Origin: Elainella sp. Prado103
Lineage (GTDB): Bacteria > Cyanobacteriota > Cyanobacteriia > Elainellales > Elainellaceae
NCBI GenBank assembly: GCA_025454395.1
Contig: JALOOM010000045.1
Span: forward strand, 1 to 36,265
Direction: 5' to 3'
DNA length: 36,265 nucleotides
Shown here one piece after another: positions 8,149-15,463 of the stretch. The translations under genes and the position numbers were made by a program. Position 1 is the first letter of the stretch; each line of letters begins with the position of its first letter. Below the pieces are notes generated by a model. It made no database searches, was not told the DNA's origin, and saw nothing but the letters and a program-made list of their open reading frames with translations.

Positions 8149-8199
8149 GATTTGACTCCGGCTTAGATTTGACTCCGGCTCAGATTTGACTCCGGCTGA
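8149..8199. repeat. Tandem repeat, 17-bp unit, 3 copies
   Basis: The unit GATTTGACTCCGGCTTA starts at 8149, 8166 and 8183, with variation only at the unit ends. It lies upstream of the OmpA-like gene. Confidence 0.92.
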
Positions 8200-8242
8200 T
8201 TGGATGAGCCGCAGAAGTTGCTTTGTAAGCACTGTGGAGATC

Positions 8243-8295
8243 AATCACTAGACTCTAAATCACTAGACTCCAATCACTAGACTTCAATCACTAGA
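8243..8295. repeat. Tandem repeat, 14-15-bp unit, 4 copies
   Basis: TCACTAG recurs at 8245, 8260, 8274 and 8288 within a unit close to AATCACTAGACTCC. The first spacing is 15 and the later ones 14, so one copy carries an indel. The sequence is unrelated to the array 45 bases away. Confidence 0.88.
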
Positions 8296-8394
8296 GGTCA
8301 ATGGTTCAAGGTGACGCAGATTTCTGGGCATTCTGGCGCTGAAAAAATTTCCTTTTTTGAGAGTCAAGTTAGGATTCTCCCAGCAAGTTCTACT

Positions 8395-8399
8395 GGAGG
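8395..8399 (+). promoter_or_regulatory. Ribosome binding site of the OmpA-like gene
   Basis: GGAGG lies seven bases before the ATG at 8407 and decides that start over the in-frame GTG at 8311. Confidence 0.75.
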
Positions 8400-8406
8400 T
8401 GCGTTC

Positions 8407-9315
8407 ATGACTAAGTCACCCACTACGATCAACCCGACTACCCCAGAAAAACCGCAAACTGCTCCAACTTGGCGGTGGGGAGCCGCTTTCTGGACATTGA
8501 TTTTTCGCTTATTACTGTTGGGGATCGGTGGCAGTTTAGCCGCATCCGTTGGGATCGCTGCTGCTCATATTTATCCAGCTCGGTTGCAGGAGCCTCCCTT
8601 CGCAGAAAAGCTGATTCAAACCACCCGATCGTTGTGGCGAGGAGGTGGAATTCCAGGCGCTCAACCCCCCGCTGCAAATCCTTCGCCCTTGGCTCCCGCA
8701 TCCCCCCCCCCAGCTTCACCGGATCTGACCAGCGGTTTACCGGCTCAAGAGCGTCAACAGTTGCAAACAGAGCTAACCCAACTACAAGCCGAGTTACAGA
8801 CCCTCACGAGCCAATCTAGCGAGCCGCTGGCCGATCGGGTAGCCGAGCTTCAGAAGCGGATTCAGTCGATTCAGGCAAAACTAGGCACCGCGAGCCCAGG
8901 CTTTGTGGATTCAACTGAAACGGGCAACTCCACACAAACTTTTGTGGCACCCGCCCAGAGCAATGGCGATCGATTGTTGGTTACCCTACCCAGTGATGCC
9001 CTATTCGATCCCGATCAAACCACCCTCCGCTCAGGAACAGAAGCGATTTTTGCCAGCATTCTGATGGATTTACAACGTTATCCCGATGCCACCATTCGGA
9101 TCGCGGGGCATACCGACAATCAAAACAGCGCCGATCGCGATCGACAACGTTCTCTAGAACAAGCCAAAGCGGTGCAACAATATCTCTCCGGTCAGTTAGG
9201 GGAATCTATCCACTGGGTTACCGTAGGCTATGGGCAACATCGCCCTCTAGCCACCAATGACTCGCCAGAAAATCAACAGCGCAATCGACGCATTGAGATT
9301 GTGATCGAACCCTAA
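8407..9315 (+). CDS. OmpA-family peptidoglycan-binding membrane protein
   Basis: The 302-aa product is an inner-membrane-anchored protein with a periplasmic OmpA-like domain, which binds the diaminopimelate of peptidoglycan and ties the envelope to the wall. There is a basic N-terminus, one hydrophobic segment (about 27-55, AAFWTLIFRLLLLGIGG onward), a Pro/Ala-rich stretch (80-110), a short coiled coil (111-160, LPAQERQQLQTELTQLQAEL and VAELQKRIQSIQAKL), and the OmpA domain (188-302). That domain includes the ligand-binding region RIAGHTDNQN (Asp237) and the closing NRRIEIVIEP. The layout resembles MotB or stand-alone OmpA proteins, but no MotA partner is next to it. An in-frame GTG at 8311 would add 32 residues without family resemblance. 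A 19-bp tandem duplication overlaps its stop codon. Confidence 0.85.
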   Translation: MTKSPTTINPTTPEKPQTAPTWRWGAAFWTLIFRLLLLGIGGSLAASVGIAAAHIYPARLQEPPFAEKLIQTTRSLWRGGGIPGAQPPAANPSPLAPASPPPASPDLTSGLPAQERQQLQTELTQLQAELQTLTSQSSEPLADRVAELQKRIQSIQAKLGTASPGFVDSTETGNSTQTFVAPAQSNGDRLLVTLPSDALFDPDQTTLRSGTEAIFASILMDLQRYPDATIRIAGHTDNQNSADRDRQRSLEQAKAVQQYLSGQLGESIHWVTVGYGQHRPLATNDSPENQQRNRRIEIVIEP

Positions 9316-9341
9316 CTATCCCATCGAACCCTAACTATCCC
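9304..9341. repeat. Tandem duplication, 19-bp unit, 2 copies, over the OmpA-like stop codon
   Basis: ATCGAACCCTAACTATCCC is repeated exactly at 9304-9322 and 9323-9341. The first copy contains the last codons and the TAA of the OmpA-like gene, so the second copy is a fossil of the gene end. Confidence 0.93.
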
Positions 9342-9363
9342 GATGTGAAATCCCGATGTGAAT
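9338..9363. repeat. Tandem duplication, 13-bp unit, 2 copies
   Basis: TCCCGATGTGAAA (9338-9350) and TCCCGATGTGAAT (9351-9363) abut and overlap the end of the 19-bp array. Confidence 0.88.
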
Positions 9364-9379
9364 TGTTCTTGAATGAGTC

Positions 9380-9412
9380 GTGGCTCCATCGTGGCTTCAT
9401 CGTGACTTCATC
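9380..9412. repeat. Tandem repeat, 11-bp unit, 3 copies
   Basis: GTGGCTCCATC, GTGGCTTCATC and GTGACTTCATC follow one another, with a partial fourth GTG. The unit is not related to the neighbouring arrays. Confidence 0.88.
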
Positions 9413-9451
9413 GTGTTCTGATTGTGACCCGGTCATTGCCCTGTTTGTTTT

Positions 9452-9471
9452 TCTTGCATTCTCTTGCATTC
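9452..9471. repeat. Tandem duplication, 10-bp unit, 2 copies
   Basis: TCTTGCATTC occurs exactly at 9452-9461 and 9462-9471, just upstream of fmt. Confidence 0.8.
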
Positions 9472-9496
9472 TACTGTTTTGATCGAGCTACCCTGC

Positions 9497-10558
9497 ATGA
9501 CCCAGCCTGTTACTCAGCCTGTTACTCAACCCGTTATCCAGCCTATTGACCGTTCCGTTCACCCGTTGAAAGTGGTTTTTCTCGGCACACCCCAGTTTGC
9601 TGTCCCTAGCTTAGAGCGGTTGGTTGATGATCCCCAGTTTGAGGTGGCAGCAGTAGTCACCCAACCTGATAAGCGGCGAGGCCGGGGCAATGAACTCTCG
9701 CCTTCACCTGTCAAAACGGTGGCAGTCGCCCATCAACTCCCAGTCTGGCAACCGCGGCGGATCAAGAAAGATTCTGAAACCCTTGAGCAGTTGCGATCGA
9801 TCGGGGCAGATTTGTTTGTGGTGGTTGCCTATGGACAAATTCTTTCGCCTGAAATCCTCGCAATGCCGCGTTTAGGCTGTGTGAACGGGCATGGGTCGAT
9901 CTTGCCCCGCTATCGAGGAGCCGCACCGATCCAGTGGTGTCTCTACCATGGCGAAACCGAAACGGGAATCACGACCATGTTGATGGATGCGGGTATGGAT
10001 ACGGGTGCAATGCTTCTGAAGTCTACTGTGGCGATCGGGCTATTCGATACAGCGGCCGATCTGGCCACCAAACTCGCTGACCTTACCGCAGATTTATTGA
10101 TCGACACCTTGCTCGGGCTAGATCAAGGCACAATTACGCCTATCCCGCAAGATGATGCACAGGCAACCTATGCCCCCCTGATTCAAAAAGCCGACTTTCA
10201 GTTGGACTGGTCTCGTTCTGCTTTGGCATTACATCATCAAATTCGGGGCTTTTATCCTCACTGTTTTACTGAGTTTCGTGGCAATGGGCTAAAAGTGATC
10301 GCCACGGTGCCTTTAGATGCGGTCGATCGCGATCTGTTGCCGCTTGACTTACAATCCACGGCTTCCGAGTGGTTAAATTGGAGGCAAAAGGGTACCGCAA
10401 GCGAGGTCGTGGGGATTCTCAAAAACCAAGGGGCGATCGTTCAAACAGGTTCTGGGTTACTGCTGTTGAAAGAAGTGCAACCTGCCGGAAAACGAGTGCA
10501 ATCCGGTTGGGATTTTGTCAACGGTGTCCGCCTACAAGTGGGTGAACGACTAGGTTAG
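9497..10558 (+). CDS. fmt: Methionyl-tRNA formyltransferase
   Basis: Fmt transfers a formyl group from 10-formyltetrahydrofolate to methionyl-initiator tRNA, which bacterial translation initiation requires. From the ATG at 9497 the protein is 353 aa. Family sequence begins at about residue 24 ([21 protein letters not shown]). Active-site residues are Asn130 and His132 in [18 protein letters not shown] and Asp168 in [11 protein letters not shown]. The C-terminal tRNA-binding domain is complete, ending [22 protein letters not shown]. Before the catalytic domain are about 23 extra residues made of TQPV tetrapeptides, encoded by a 12-bp tandem repeat. They are unlikely to matter for catalysis. 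A TTG at 9464 would lengthen the protein further and is less likely. It converges with the small minus-strand gene, with two bases between the stop codons. Confidence 0.95.
   Translation: MTQPVTQPVTQPVIQPIDRSVHPLKVVFLGTPQFAVPSLERLVDDPQFEVAAVVTQPDKRRGRGNELSPSPVKTVAVAHQLPVWQPRRIKKDSETLEQLRSIGADLFVVVAYGQILSPEILAMPRLGCVNGHGSILPRYRGAAPIQWCLYHGETETGITTMLMDAGMDTGAMLLKSTVAIGLFDTAADLATKLADLTADLLIDTLLGLDQGTITPIPQDDAQATYAPLIQKADFQLDWSRSALALHHQIRGFYPHCFTEFRGNGLKVIATVPLDAVDRDLLPLDLQSTASEWLNWRQKGTASEVVGILKNQGAIVQTGSGLLLLKEVQPAGKRVQSGWDFVNGVRLQVGERLG
9503..9550. repeat. In-frame tandem repeat, 12-bp unit, 4 copies, in fmt
   Basis: CAGCCTGTTACT at 9503 and 9515 is followed by two diverged copies to 9550. 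It encodes successive TQPV-like tetrapeptides in the N-terminal extension of Fmt. Confidence 0.9.
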
Positions 10559-10560
10559 GT

Positions 10561-10926
10561 TCACTTGGTCAATTCCCGTTTCTGATAAGAGCGACACCCT
10601 TCACAGGGCCCACTGGGATTCACTGCACAGCGCACCAGTTCTGAGTGGGCGTTATAAGAGCAAGTGGAATCTCCAATTACGCGATGCCCATTGACTAAAC
10701 TCCATTCATCTGGGCGCTTGGCAGATTGAACATAGAGGGCAATTTTGTGGAGTCGATATTTCCCAGACTTAAACTGATAGCGGTGGCGACGTTCCAACAC
10801 AGTGTAAGTCTTGCCTTCCAGGTCGAGATAAGCTCCCGGCTGGGGCTGCCAGTCTAAACGCACGTTGCCGATCGTGCGACGGGGAAAGCTGAGGATGACC
10901 TCAGTGGGTAATGAATCTGGCTCCAT
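10561..10926 (-). CDS. Small conserved cyanobacterial protein with four cysteines (probably DUF6464)
   Basis: The 121-aa product (from the ATG at 10926; a GTG at 10932 would add two residues) ends with a compact cysteine motif, CSYNAHSELVRC, then NPSGPCEGCRSYQKRE. The spacing C-x11-C, then C-x2-C, suggests a metal or Fe-S site. The first two thirds look like a beta-rich domain (ILSFPRRTIGNVRLDWQPQPGAYLDLEGKTYTVLERRHRYQF). I believe this is the family called DUF6464, but the name is from memory. It lies 100 bases after ppk on the same strand and could share its transcript. Its function is unknown. Confidence 0.75.
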   Translation of the reverse strand: MEPDSLPTEVILSFPRRTIGNVRLDWQPQPGAYLDLEGKTYTVLERRHRYQFKSGKYRLHKIALYVQSAKRPDEWSLVNGHRVIGDSTCSYNAHSELVRCAVNPSGPCEGCRSYQKRELTK

Positions 10927-11026
10927 AATCACCGATCTTGCTGCATCTGGTATTAGATCATAAATCGAGACCCAGTTTCTTTGCCATAGATTAACTATCC
11001 GTCTCTTCTGATTTGAAAGCGCTTGA

Positions 11027-13570
11027 CTACGACCCTACAATCGATTGCCGGGCCATTTCGACGAAAATCCGTTGAGCATTAATTTCCGCTTCGGGCGATC
11101 GGGGTTGACGCTGAATGTAACGCCCATTGGGTTGGAGTTCCCAGGCATGACGATTGTCTGCTAAGAGCGTGCCCAACAGGATTTGTAGTTCTTGACTCAG
11201 ATCCGTATTTTCGATCGGCACCAAAACTTCCACTCGATGCTCAAAATTGCGCCGCATCCAATCTGCACTTCCCAAATAAACTTCCGGTTGGCCACCATTG
11301 TGAAAGTAAAGGATGCGCGAGTGTTCTAGAAACCGCCCAACAATGCTGATCACCCGAATATTGTCACTCACGCCGATCACACCTGGACGTAAACAACACA
11401 TCCCCTGCACGATCAAATCAATTTTGACTCCCTGCTGCGATGCCAGATACAGAGATCGAATCAACGTTGGATCGGTGATTGCGCCCAGTTTTGCCACCAT
11501 GCGAGCATGGATTCCTTGTTGGGCGAATTGGGCTTCTCGCTGCATGAGTTGCACTAAACGATCGCGCAAATTCACAGGTGCGACGAGCAATTTGCGATAA
11601 TTCATTTGGCGAGAATAGCCAGTTAAATAATTAAATAACTCTGAGAGATCGGATCCTAACTCACTGCAACAACTCAAGAGCCCCACATCGGCATAAAGCT
11701 TCGCAGTTCGAGGGTTGTAGTCACCAGTGCCAATATGGACATATCGTCGTAGAGACTCGCCTTCTTGCCGCACCACCAAGATGACTTTAGCGTGAGTTTT
11801 TAAACCCACCAAGCCATACACAACATGAACACCAGCTTGTTCCAATTTACGGGCCCATTGGATGTTATTTGCCTCATCAAATCGGGCTTGGAGTTCGACT
11901 AAGACGGTCACCTGTTTACCATTTTCAGCGGCTTCGACCAATGCGTTGAGAATGGCTAGATCGGCTGAAGTGCGGTAGAGGGTCATTTTAATCGTCAGCA
12001 CATTTGGATCGATCGCTGCCTGTTTGATAAACAGTTCTACCGAAGCAGAAAATGCCTCATAGGGATGATGCAGCAGAATATCGCGCCGACGAATGGCAGA
12101 AAAGATATCTTCCCGGTCTAACCGAGTAGATTCTGAGTCTGCTTCATCTGGATGCCGCAAATGGACGCGCCGTAAGGCCGGTGATACGATCGGGCTCCAG
12201 TGAGCATATTTCAATTCAGGCAGCGGCAAGGTTGATAGAAACCGCAGATCACGCAAGCGCAGCAAACCCTGGAGATGATAAACATCCGCCTCTGCTAGCT
12301 CCAGCTCTTGCATCAACAAATGGCGAATCCGCAGGGAAGCACTGGCTTCGATTTCCAGCCGCAGAGCCGTGGCTCCGGTCTGCCGTCGTCGCAGTTCTTG
12401 TTCGATCGATCGCAATAAATCTTCTGAATCTTCCAAGCCCAGTTCAGCATTGCGTGTAATCCGAAACAGGGAATGCTCGACTACTTCCATCTCCGGAAAC
12501 AGCATCGACAAATGGTGAGCGATCACCTGTTCGATCGGCACACCTGCCCAGATCACCGGATGGCGATGGGATAAAGCGGCGGGTAAAGGAATAAACCGAG
12601 GGAGCAAATTAGGCACCTTGACTCGGGCAAACCGGCTGATTCCCGTTTCTCGATCCCGCACTACTACGGCTAGATTGAGGCTGAGATTCGAGATATAAGG
12701 GAATGGATGACTTGGATCGATCGCCAGTGGCGTTAAAACTGGAAAAATTTGCGCCTCAAAGTATTGCTGTAAATACTCTTGAGTTGTTGAGGGCAGATCC
12801 CCATAGTTGAAAAGATAAATGCCTTTTGCAGTAAGTTGAGGTCGAAGAGCTTGCTCAAAGTGGCGCTGATGTTGAGCAACTAGCGGTCGCAGCCGATCGG
12901 CAATTGCTCTTAATTGTTCGTCCGGGGTACCGCGATCGGGAGAAACCTTCGGTGATCCGGAGAGTTGCTGTTTCAGAGCCGCCACCCGCACCATGAAAAA
13001 TTCATCCAAATTGGACGCGAAGATGGCCAGATATCGCAGTCGCTCCAGTAGAGGCGTGCGAGGATCAAAGGCTTCATGCAAGACCCGATTGTTAAACTCT
13101 AGCCAGCTCAGCTCACGATTGAAATAAAACTGCGGATCGCTGAGATCGATCGCGGCTGACTGGGTTGAATGTTGCGTGGTCAGTTCTGTGGCCCAATCAC
13201 TATCGCTCTCGACATAACTATTGACATGCCGATCAACACCCATATCGACATACCGATCGATACCCATATCGACATCCGTATCGACATCGCTATCGACACC
13301 GCTATGAACATGACTATCAACCTGGCTAAAGTCGGCAGGCTCTTGCAGTTCTGAGACAAATCCAGGCTGTGAACTCCCATCCCCTACCAATGATGCTTCG
13401 GCTGAGGAGGGCTGGACTGATACCGACTCGATCGCCCGATCGGTAGGTAAGGTAGGCTCAGGCGATGCATCATCAGCCAGAGCTTTAGCAGCAGGCTCTA
13501 GGGACGGTATCGAACTAGCAACAGACTTCGCGATCGGTTTTGAATTAGTAGCTTTTTTGGCTCTCGGCAT
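11027..13570 (-). CDS. ppk: Polyphosphate kinase 1
   Basis: PPK1 reversibly builds polyphosphate from ATP, a phosphate and energy store in cyanobacteria. The catalytic part starts near residue 142 (DLSDPQFYFNRELSWLEFNNRVL) and contains the N domain, head domain and two phospholipase-D-like catalytic domains. The autophosphorylated histidine is His593 (LKTHAKVILV) and the second essential histidine His750 (RFLEHSRILYF). Their spacing of 157 equals that of E. coli H435/H592. The family is usually about 690-740 aa. This protein has 847 because of a 140-residue N-terminal extension, first Ala/Ser/Pro-rich and then a run of V-D-x-x tetrapeptides (about 84-121). The extension is acidic and probably disordered. 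A later ATG just before residue 142 is not available, so the long form appears to be made. Confidence 0.95.
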   Translation of the reverse strand: MPRAKKATNSKPIAKSVASSIPSLEPAAKALADDASPEPTLPTDRAIESVSVQPSSAEASLVGDGSSQPGFVSELQEPADFSQVDSHVHSGVDSDVDTDVDMGIDRYVDMGVDRHVNSYVESDSDWATELTTQHSTQSAAIDLSDPQFYFNRELSWLEFNNRVLHEAFDPRTPLLERLRYLAIFASNLDEFFMVRVAALKQQLSGSPKVSPDRGTPDEQLRAIADRLRPLVAQHQRHFEQALRPQLTAKGIYLFNYGDLPSTTQEYLQQYFEAQIFPVLTPLAIDPSHPFPYISNLSLNLAVVVRDRETGISRFARVKVPNLLPRFIPLPAALSHRHPVIWAGVPIEQVIAHHLSMLFPEMEVVEHSLFRITRNAELGLEDSEDLLRSIEQELRRRQTGATALRLEIEASASLRIRHLLMQELELAEADVYHLQGLLRLRDLRFLSTLPLPELKYAHWSPIVSPALRRVHLRHPDEADSESTRLDREDIFSAIRRRDILLHHPYEAFSASVELFIKQAAIDPNVLTIKMTLYRTSADLAILNALVEAAENGKQVTVLVELQARFDEANNIQWARKLEQAGVHVVYGLVGLKTHAKVILVVRQEGESLRRYVHIGTGDYNPRTAKLYADVGLLSCCSELGSDLSELFNYLTGYSRQMNYRKLLVAPVNLRDRLVQLMQREAQFAQQGIHARMVAKLGAITDPTLIRSLYLASQQGVKIDLIVQGMCCLRPGVIGVSDNIRVISIVGRFLEHSRILYFHNGGQPEVYLGSADWMRRNFEHRVEVLVPIENTDLSQELQILLGTLLADNRHAWELQPNGRYIQRQPRSPEAEINAQRIFVEMARQSIVGS
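13208..13321. repeat. In-frame degenerate 12-bp repeat in ppk
   Basis: About ten degenerate copies of a 12-bp unit (plus strand, close to TATCGACATACC) encode the Val-Asp-x-x run at residues 84-121 of PPK. Copies differ at several bases, so the array is older than the near-perfect arrays elsewhere in the window. Confidence 0.85.
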
Positions 13571-13640
13571 ATTTACCCTGCAACAGGGATCCTCTTTTCA
13601 GTTTGGCACTGAATCTCTCTGCTGATCCGGGCAGAACTGA

Positions 13641-13847
13641 TTAAAACACCTCATCTTCTCGCCCAAGCCACCATTCTCCTAGTTTCATTAAATCTTGGTG
13701 TAAATCAGCAATCGCTTGCTCATATTCTTCAGGAGAAAGGGTGTGTCGGCGTTCTTGCAACTTTTTTAGCCGCAATTGAGTGAGTAGCCAAGGCTTACTG
13801 ATCCCATCTGTGGCTTCAATGTAGCGGGCTAGATTTTCACTATCCAT
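13641..13847 (-). CDS. Small conserved protein of unknown function upstream of ppk
   Basis: This 68-aa helical protein (MDSENLARYIEATDGISKP, then LLTQLRLKKLQERRHTLSPEEYEQAIADLHQDLMKLGEWWLGREDEVF) has no motif I recognise. Its charged amphipathic helices and regular codon use argue that it is real, and I believe related short proteins occur in other cyanobacteria. It ends 70 bases before the ppk start on the same strand, so it may share a transcript with ppk. A 15-bp tandem array lies just before its start codon. Confidence 0.65.
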   Translation of the reverse strand: MDSENLARYIEATDGISKPWLLTQLRLKKLQERRHTLSPEEYEQAIADLHQDLMKLGEWWLGREDEVF

Positions 13848-13861
13848 CGCAATGTCTGTTC

Positions 13862-13936
13862 CTAACCCAACTATCTCTAATCCAACTACCTCTAATCCAA
13901 CTATCTCTAATCCAACTATCCCTAACCCAACTATCC
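13862..13936. repeat. Tandem repeat, 15-bp unit, 5 copies
   Basis: The unit CTAATCCAACTATCT repeats with period 15 from 13862, 13877, 13892, 13907 and 13922, with C/T variation at a few positions. It sits 15 bases upstream of the start codon of the 68-aa gene, within its likely leader or promoter. Confidence 0.93.
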
Positions 13937-14116
13937 ATGGACTAATTTTTTGATCATTAATCTACTTATAACAATTTCTCTCCCGATCGGAACGGTAACC
14001 TCGGATCAGGCTCAACACTAATTCAACCCTAGCAGCACCTTCTCCCCGGAATGCGAAAGCATTGGATTCGCCCGATTGGAGCTGCGAGCAAAGCATTGGA
14101 GCAAAGATTGAGCAAA

Positions 14117-14160
14117 GAGGCAGTCTCAACGATCACCTGCCAAGTGACCCAGACTGCCTC
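14117..14160 (-). terminator. Candidate terminator of sodB, nested hairpin
   Basis: On the minus strand GAGGCAGTCT and AGACTGCCTC form a perfect ten-base-pair stem around a 24-base loop. The loop itself can pair TCAC with GTGA. TTTGCTC follows. It lies 138 bases past the sodB stop. The short T-run makes it a moderate terminator. The strong stem might instead protect the transcript end. The rest of 13937-14298 shows nothing else. Confidence 0.5.
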
Positions 14161-14298
14161 CCTGACTATTGATGGATCCTATCTGGATCGCTTGATTTCC
14201 TGATTGACTTCACGGCTGATCAATCCAAACTGCATCGAGCTAACTGCTGAACGTGAGCAGCCATTTGGGTCTGATCAGGCATTCTGATGCCAGCAAAA

Positions 14299-14904
14299 CT
14301 AGGCAGCGGCCAGATTCTGGTTCGCAAAATCCCAGTTTACCAACTGTTCTAGGTAATTTTGGATGAAGTCAGGACGGCGATTTTGGAAATCGATGTAATA
14401 AGCATGTTCCCATACATCCAAGGTCAGCAACGGCACCTGACCATAAACCAGTGGGTTTTCCGCGTTTCCAGTTTTGGTGACTTTCAAAGTGCCATTTTCC
14501 AGCACTAACCAGGCCCAACCGCTACCAAACTGAGTGGCTGCTGCGGTTTTGAAAGCTTCTTTGAACTTTTCGTAGCCACCTAAATCACTATCGATTTTGG
14601 CAGCGATCGCACCAGTGGGAGCCCCACCACCGCCACTGGGAGTCATACTATTCCAGAAGAAAGTATGGTTCCACACCTGCGCGGCATTGTTGAAAATCCC
14701 TGCTTTAGCCGAATCCTTGAAGGAAATCTGGATCACTTCTTCCAGAGACTTGTCAGCCAGTTCAGTATCTTTGGTCATATTGTTCAAATTGGTCACATAG
14801 GCAGCATGGTGTTTGCCATAGTGAAATTCGAAGGTCTTGGCTGACATGCCATGAGACTCCAGCGCGCCTGGATCGTAGGGTAAAGGCTCTTGTACGAATG
14901 CCAT
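14299..14904 (-). CDS. sodB: Iron superoxide dismutase
   Basis: SodB converts superoxide to hydrogen peroxide and oxygen in the cytoplasm, an important defence beside photosynthesis. The protein is 201 aa, the usual length. Metal ligands are His28 (FEFHYGKHH), His80 (AAQVWNHTFFW), Asp163 and His167 (LDVWEHAYYID). Gln76 in AAQVWNH is the outer-sphere glutamine typical of the iron type, while manganese enzymes carry it elsewhere. WNSMTPSGGGGAPTG is also iron-type. The ATG at 14904 is chosen over a longer frame from 15045 because MAFVQEPLPYDPGALE is the normal N-terminus and AGAGGA lies nine bases before it. No export signal is present. It is divergent from secD. Confidence 0.95.
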   Translation of the reverse strand: MAFVQEPLPYDPGALESHGMSAKTFEFHYGKHHAAYVTNLNNMTKDTELADKSLEEVIQISFKDSAKAGIFNNAAQVWNHTFFWNSMTPSGGGGAPTGAIAAKIDSDLGGYEKFKEAFKTAAATQFGSGWAWLVLENGTLKVTKTGNAENPLVYGQVPLLTLDVWEHAYYIDFQNRRPDFIQNYLEQLVNWDFANQNLAAA

Positions 14905-14913
14905 TGTGTTCTG

Positions 14914-14919
14914 TCCTCT
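14914..14919 (-). promoter_or_regulatory. Ribosome binding site of sodB
   Basis: AGAGGA on the minus strand, nine bases before the ATG at 14904, supports the short reading frame. Confidence 0.65.
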
Positions 14920-15141
14920 CGAAGTAGTGGAATACCAGAGTATGAGTATAGGGGTGACCCATTGTTTTAGCCTGCATCTGGAGGAAGAAACCCAACCGGG
15001 CTGAAACGCTCCGATCGAGCCCCCAGTCTCCCCCAAACCATTCATGAATTTTCGTAGAGCAGACTGCCCACCGGCATGGCAGGCTGCCCATCCTACGTTG
15101 ACAACTCACTTCAGGATGCTGAGATGGCAATGGCAGGACTA

Positions 15142-15161
15142 TTGATAGAATTTTATATCAA
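15142..15161. promoter_or_regulatory. Inverted repeat, possible operator
   Basis: TTGATA, an eight-base AT-rich spacer and TATCAA make a dyad between sodB and secD. Its position suits a regulator of either gene. No protein can be assigned to it and chance is possible in AT-rich sequence. Confidence 0.25.
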
Positions 15162-15403
15162 AAATCGACACGTCGGATGTTTCGGTCTTGACTCCCGCCG
15201 GTGGCATCAGGGTTACCGCTAAGATGAAAGACGGAGATCAGGATTGCCTCAAACTCCCTCAAGCCCAATCGAACCGTTTGGCTGAGACAGTCTAACTTAG
15301 AGAGTTTGGTTGAGTCGGATCCTTTCGACCCCAAAATCCGGCTATCATAGCGGTTGTTGCAGCGGCTACAAACATCGACCAATTGGCAACCCATTCACGA
15401 CCA

Positions 15404-15439
15404 AGCGGCGACCAATAACCAGACTCAGCGGCGACCAAT
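15404..15439. repeat. Direct repeat, 13-bp, 2 copies 23 bases apart
   Basis: AGCGGCGACCAAT occurs at 15404-15416 and 15427-15439, in the leader just upstream of secD. A related CGACCAATTGGCAAC lies at about 15376. Confidence 0.7.
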
Positions 15440-15463
15440 CGGCAACACATACAGCGATAAACA

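Larger units (their letters stand above)
7673..8406. other. Gene-poor spacer with two tandem repeat arrays
   Basis: About 730 bases without a gene I can support. It contains an A-rich run near 8070, a TTGACA hexamer near 8113 without a convincing -10 partner, and two unrelated tandem arrays listed separately. A 24-codon ATG frame at 7829-7903 has a purine-rich site just upstream but no other sign of being real. The segment carries the upstream regions of the OmpA-like gene (plus) and of the unknown gene ending at 6974 (minus). Confidence 0.5.
14920..15463. other. Divergent sodB-secD spacer
   Basis: About 545 bases between divergent genes with no gene I can support. A TATACT on the minus strand (complement of 14945-14950) could be a -10 element for sodB, but no clear -35 accompanies it. 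An AT-rich inverted repeat, TTGATA (15142-15147) and TATCAA (15156-15161) separated by eight bases, is a possible operator. Near secD, AGCGGCGACCAAT is present twice. Confidence 0.4.

Noticed and set aside
14905-15045. Upstream extension of sodB
   Set aside because: The 47 extra residues are unlike any superoxide dismutase. The normal N-terminus and ribosome binding site lie at 14904.
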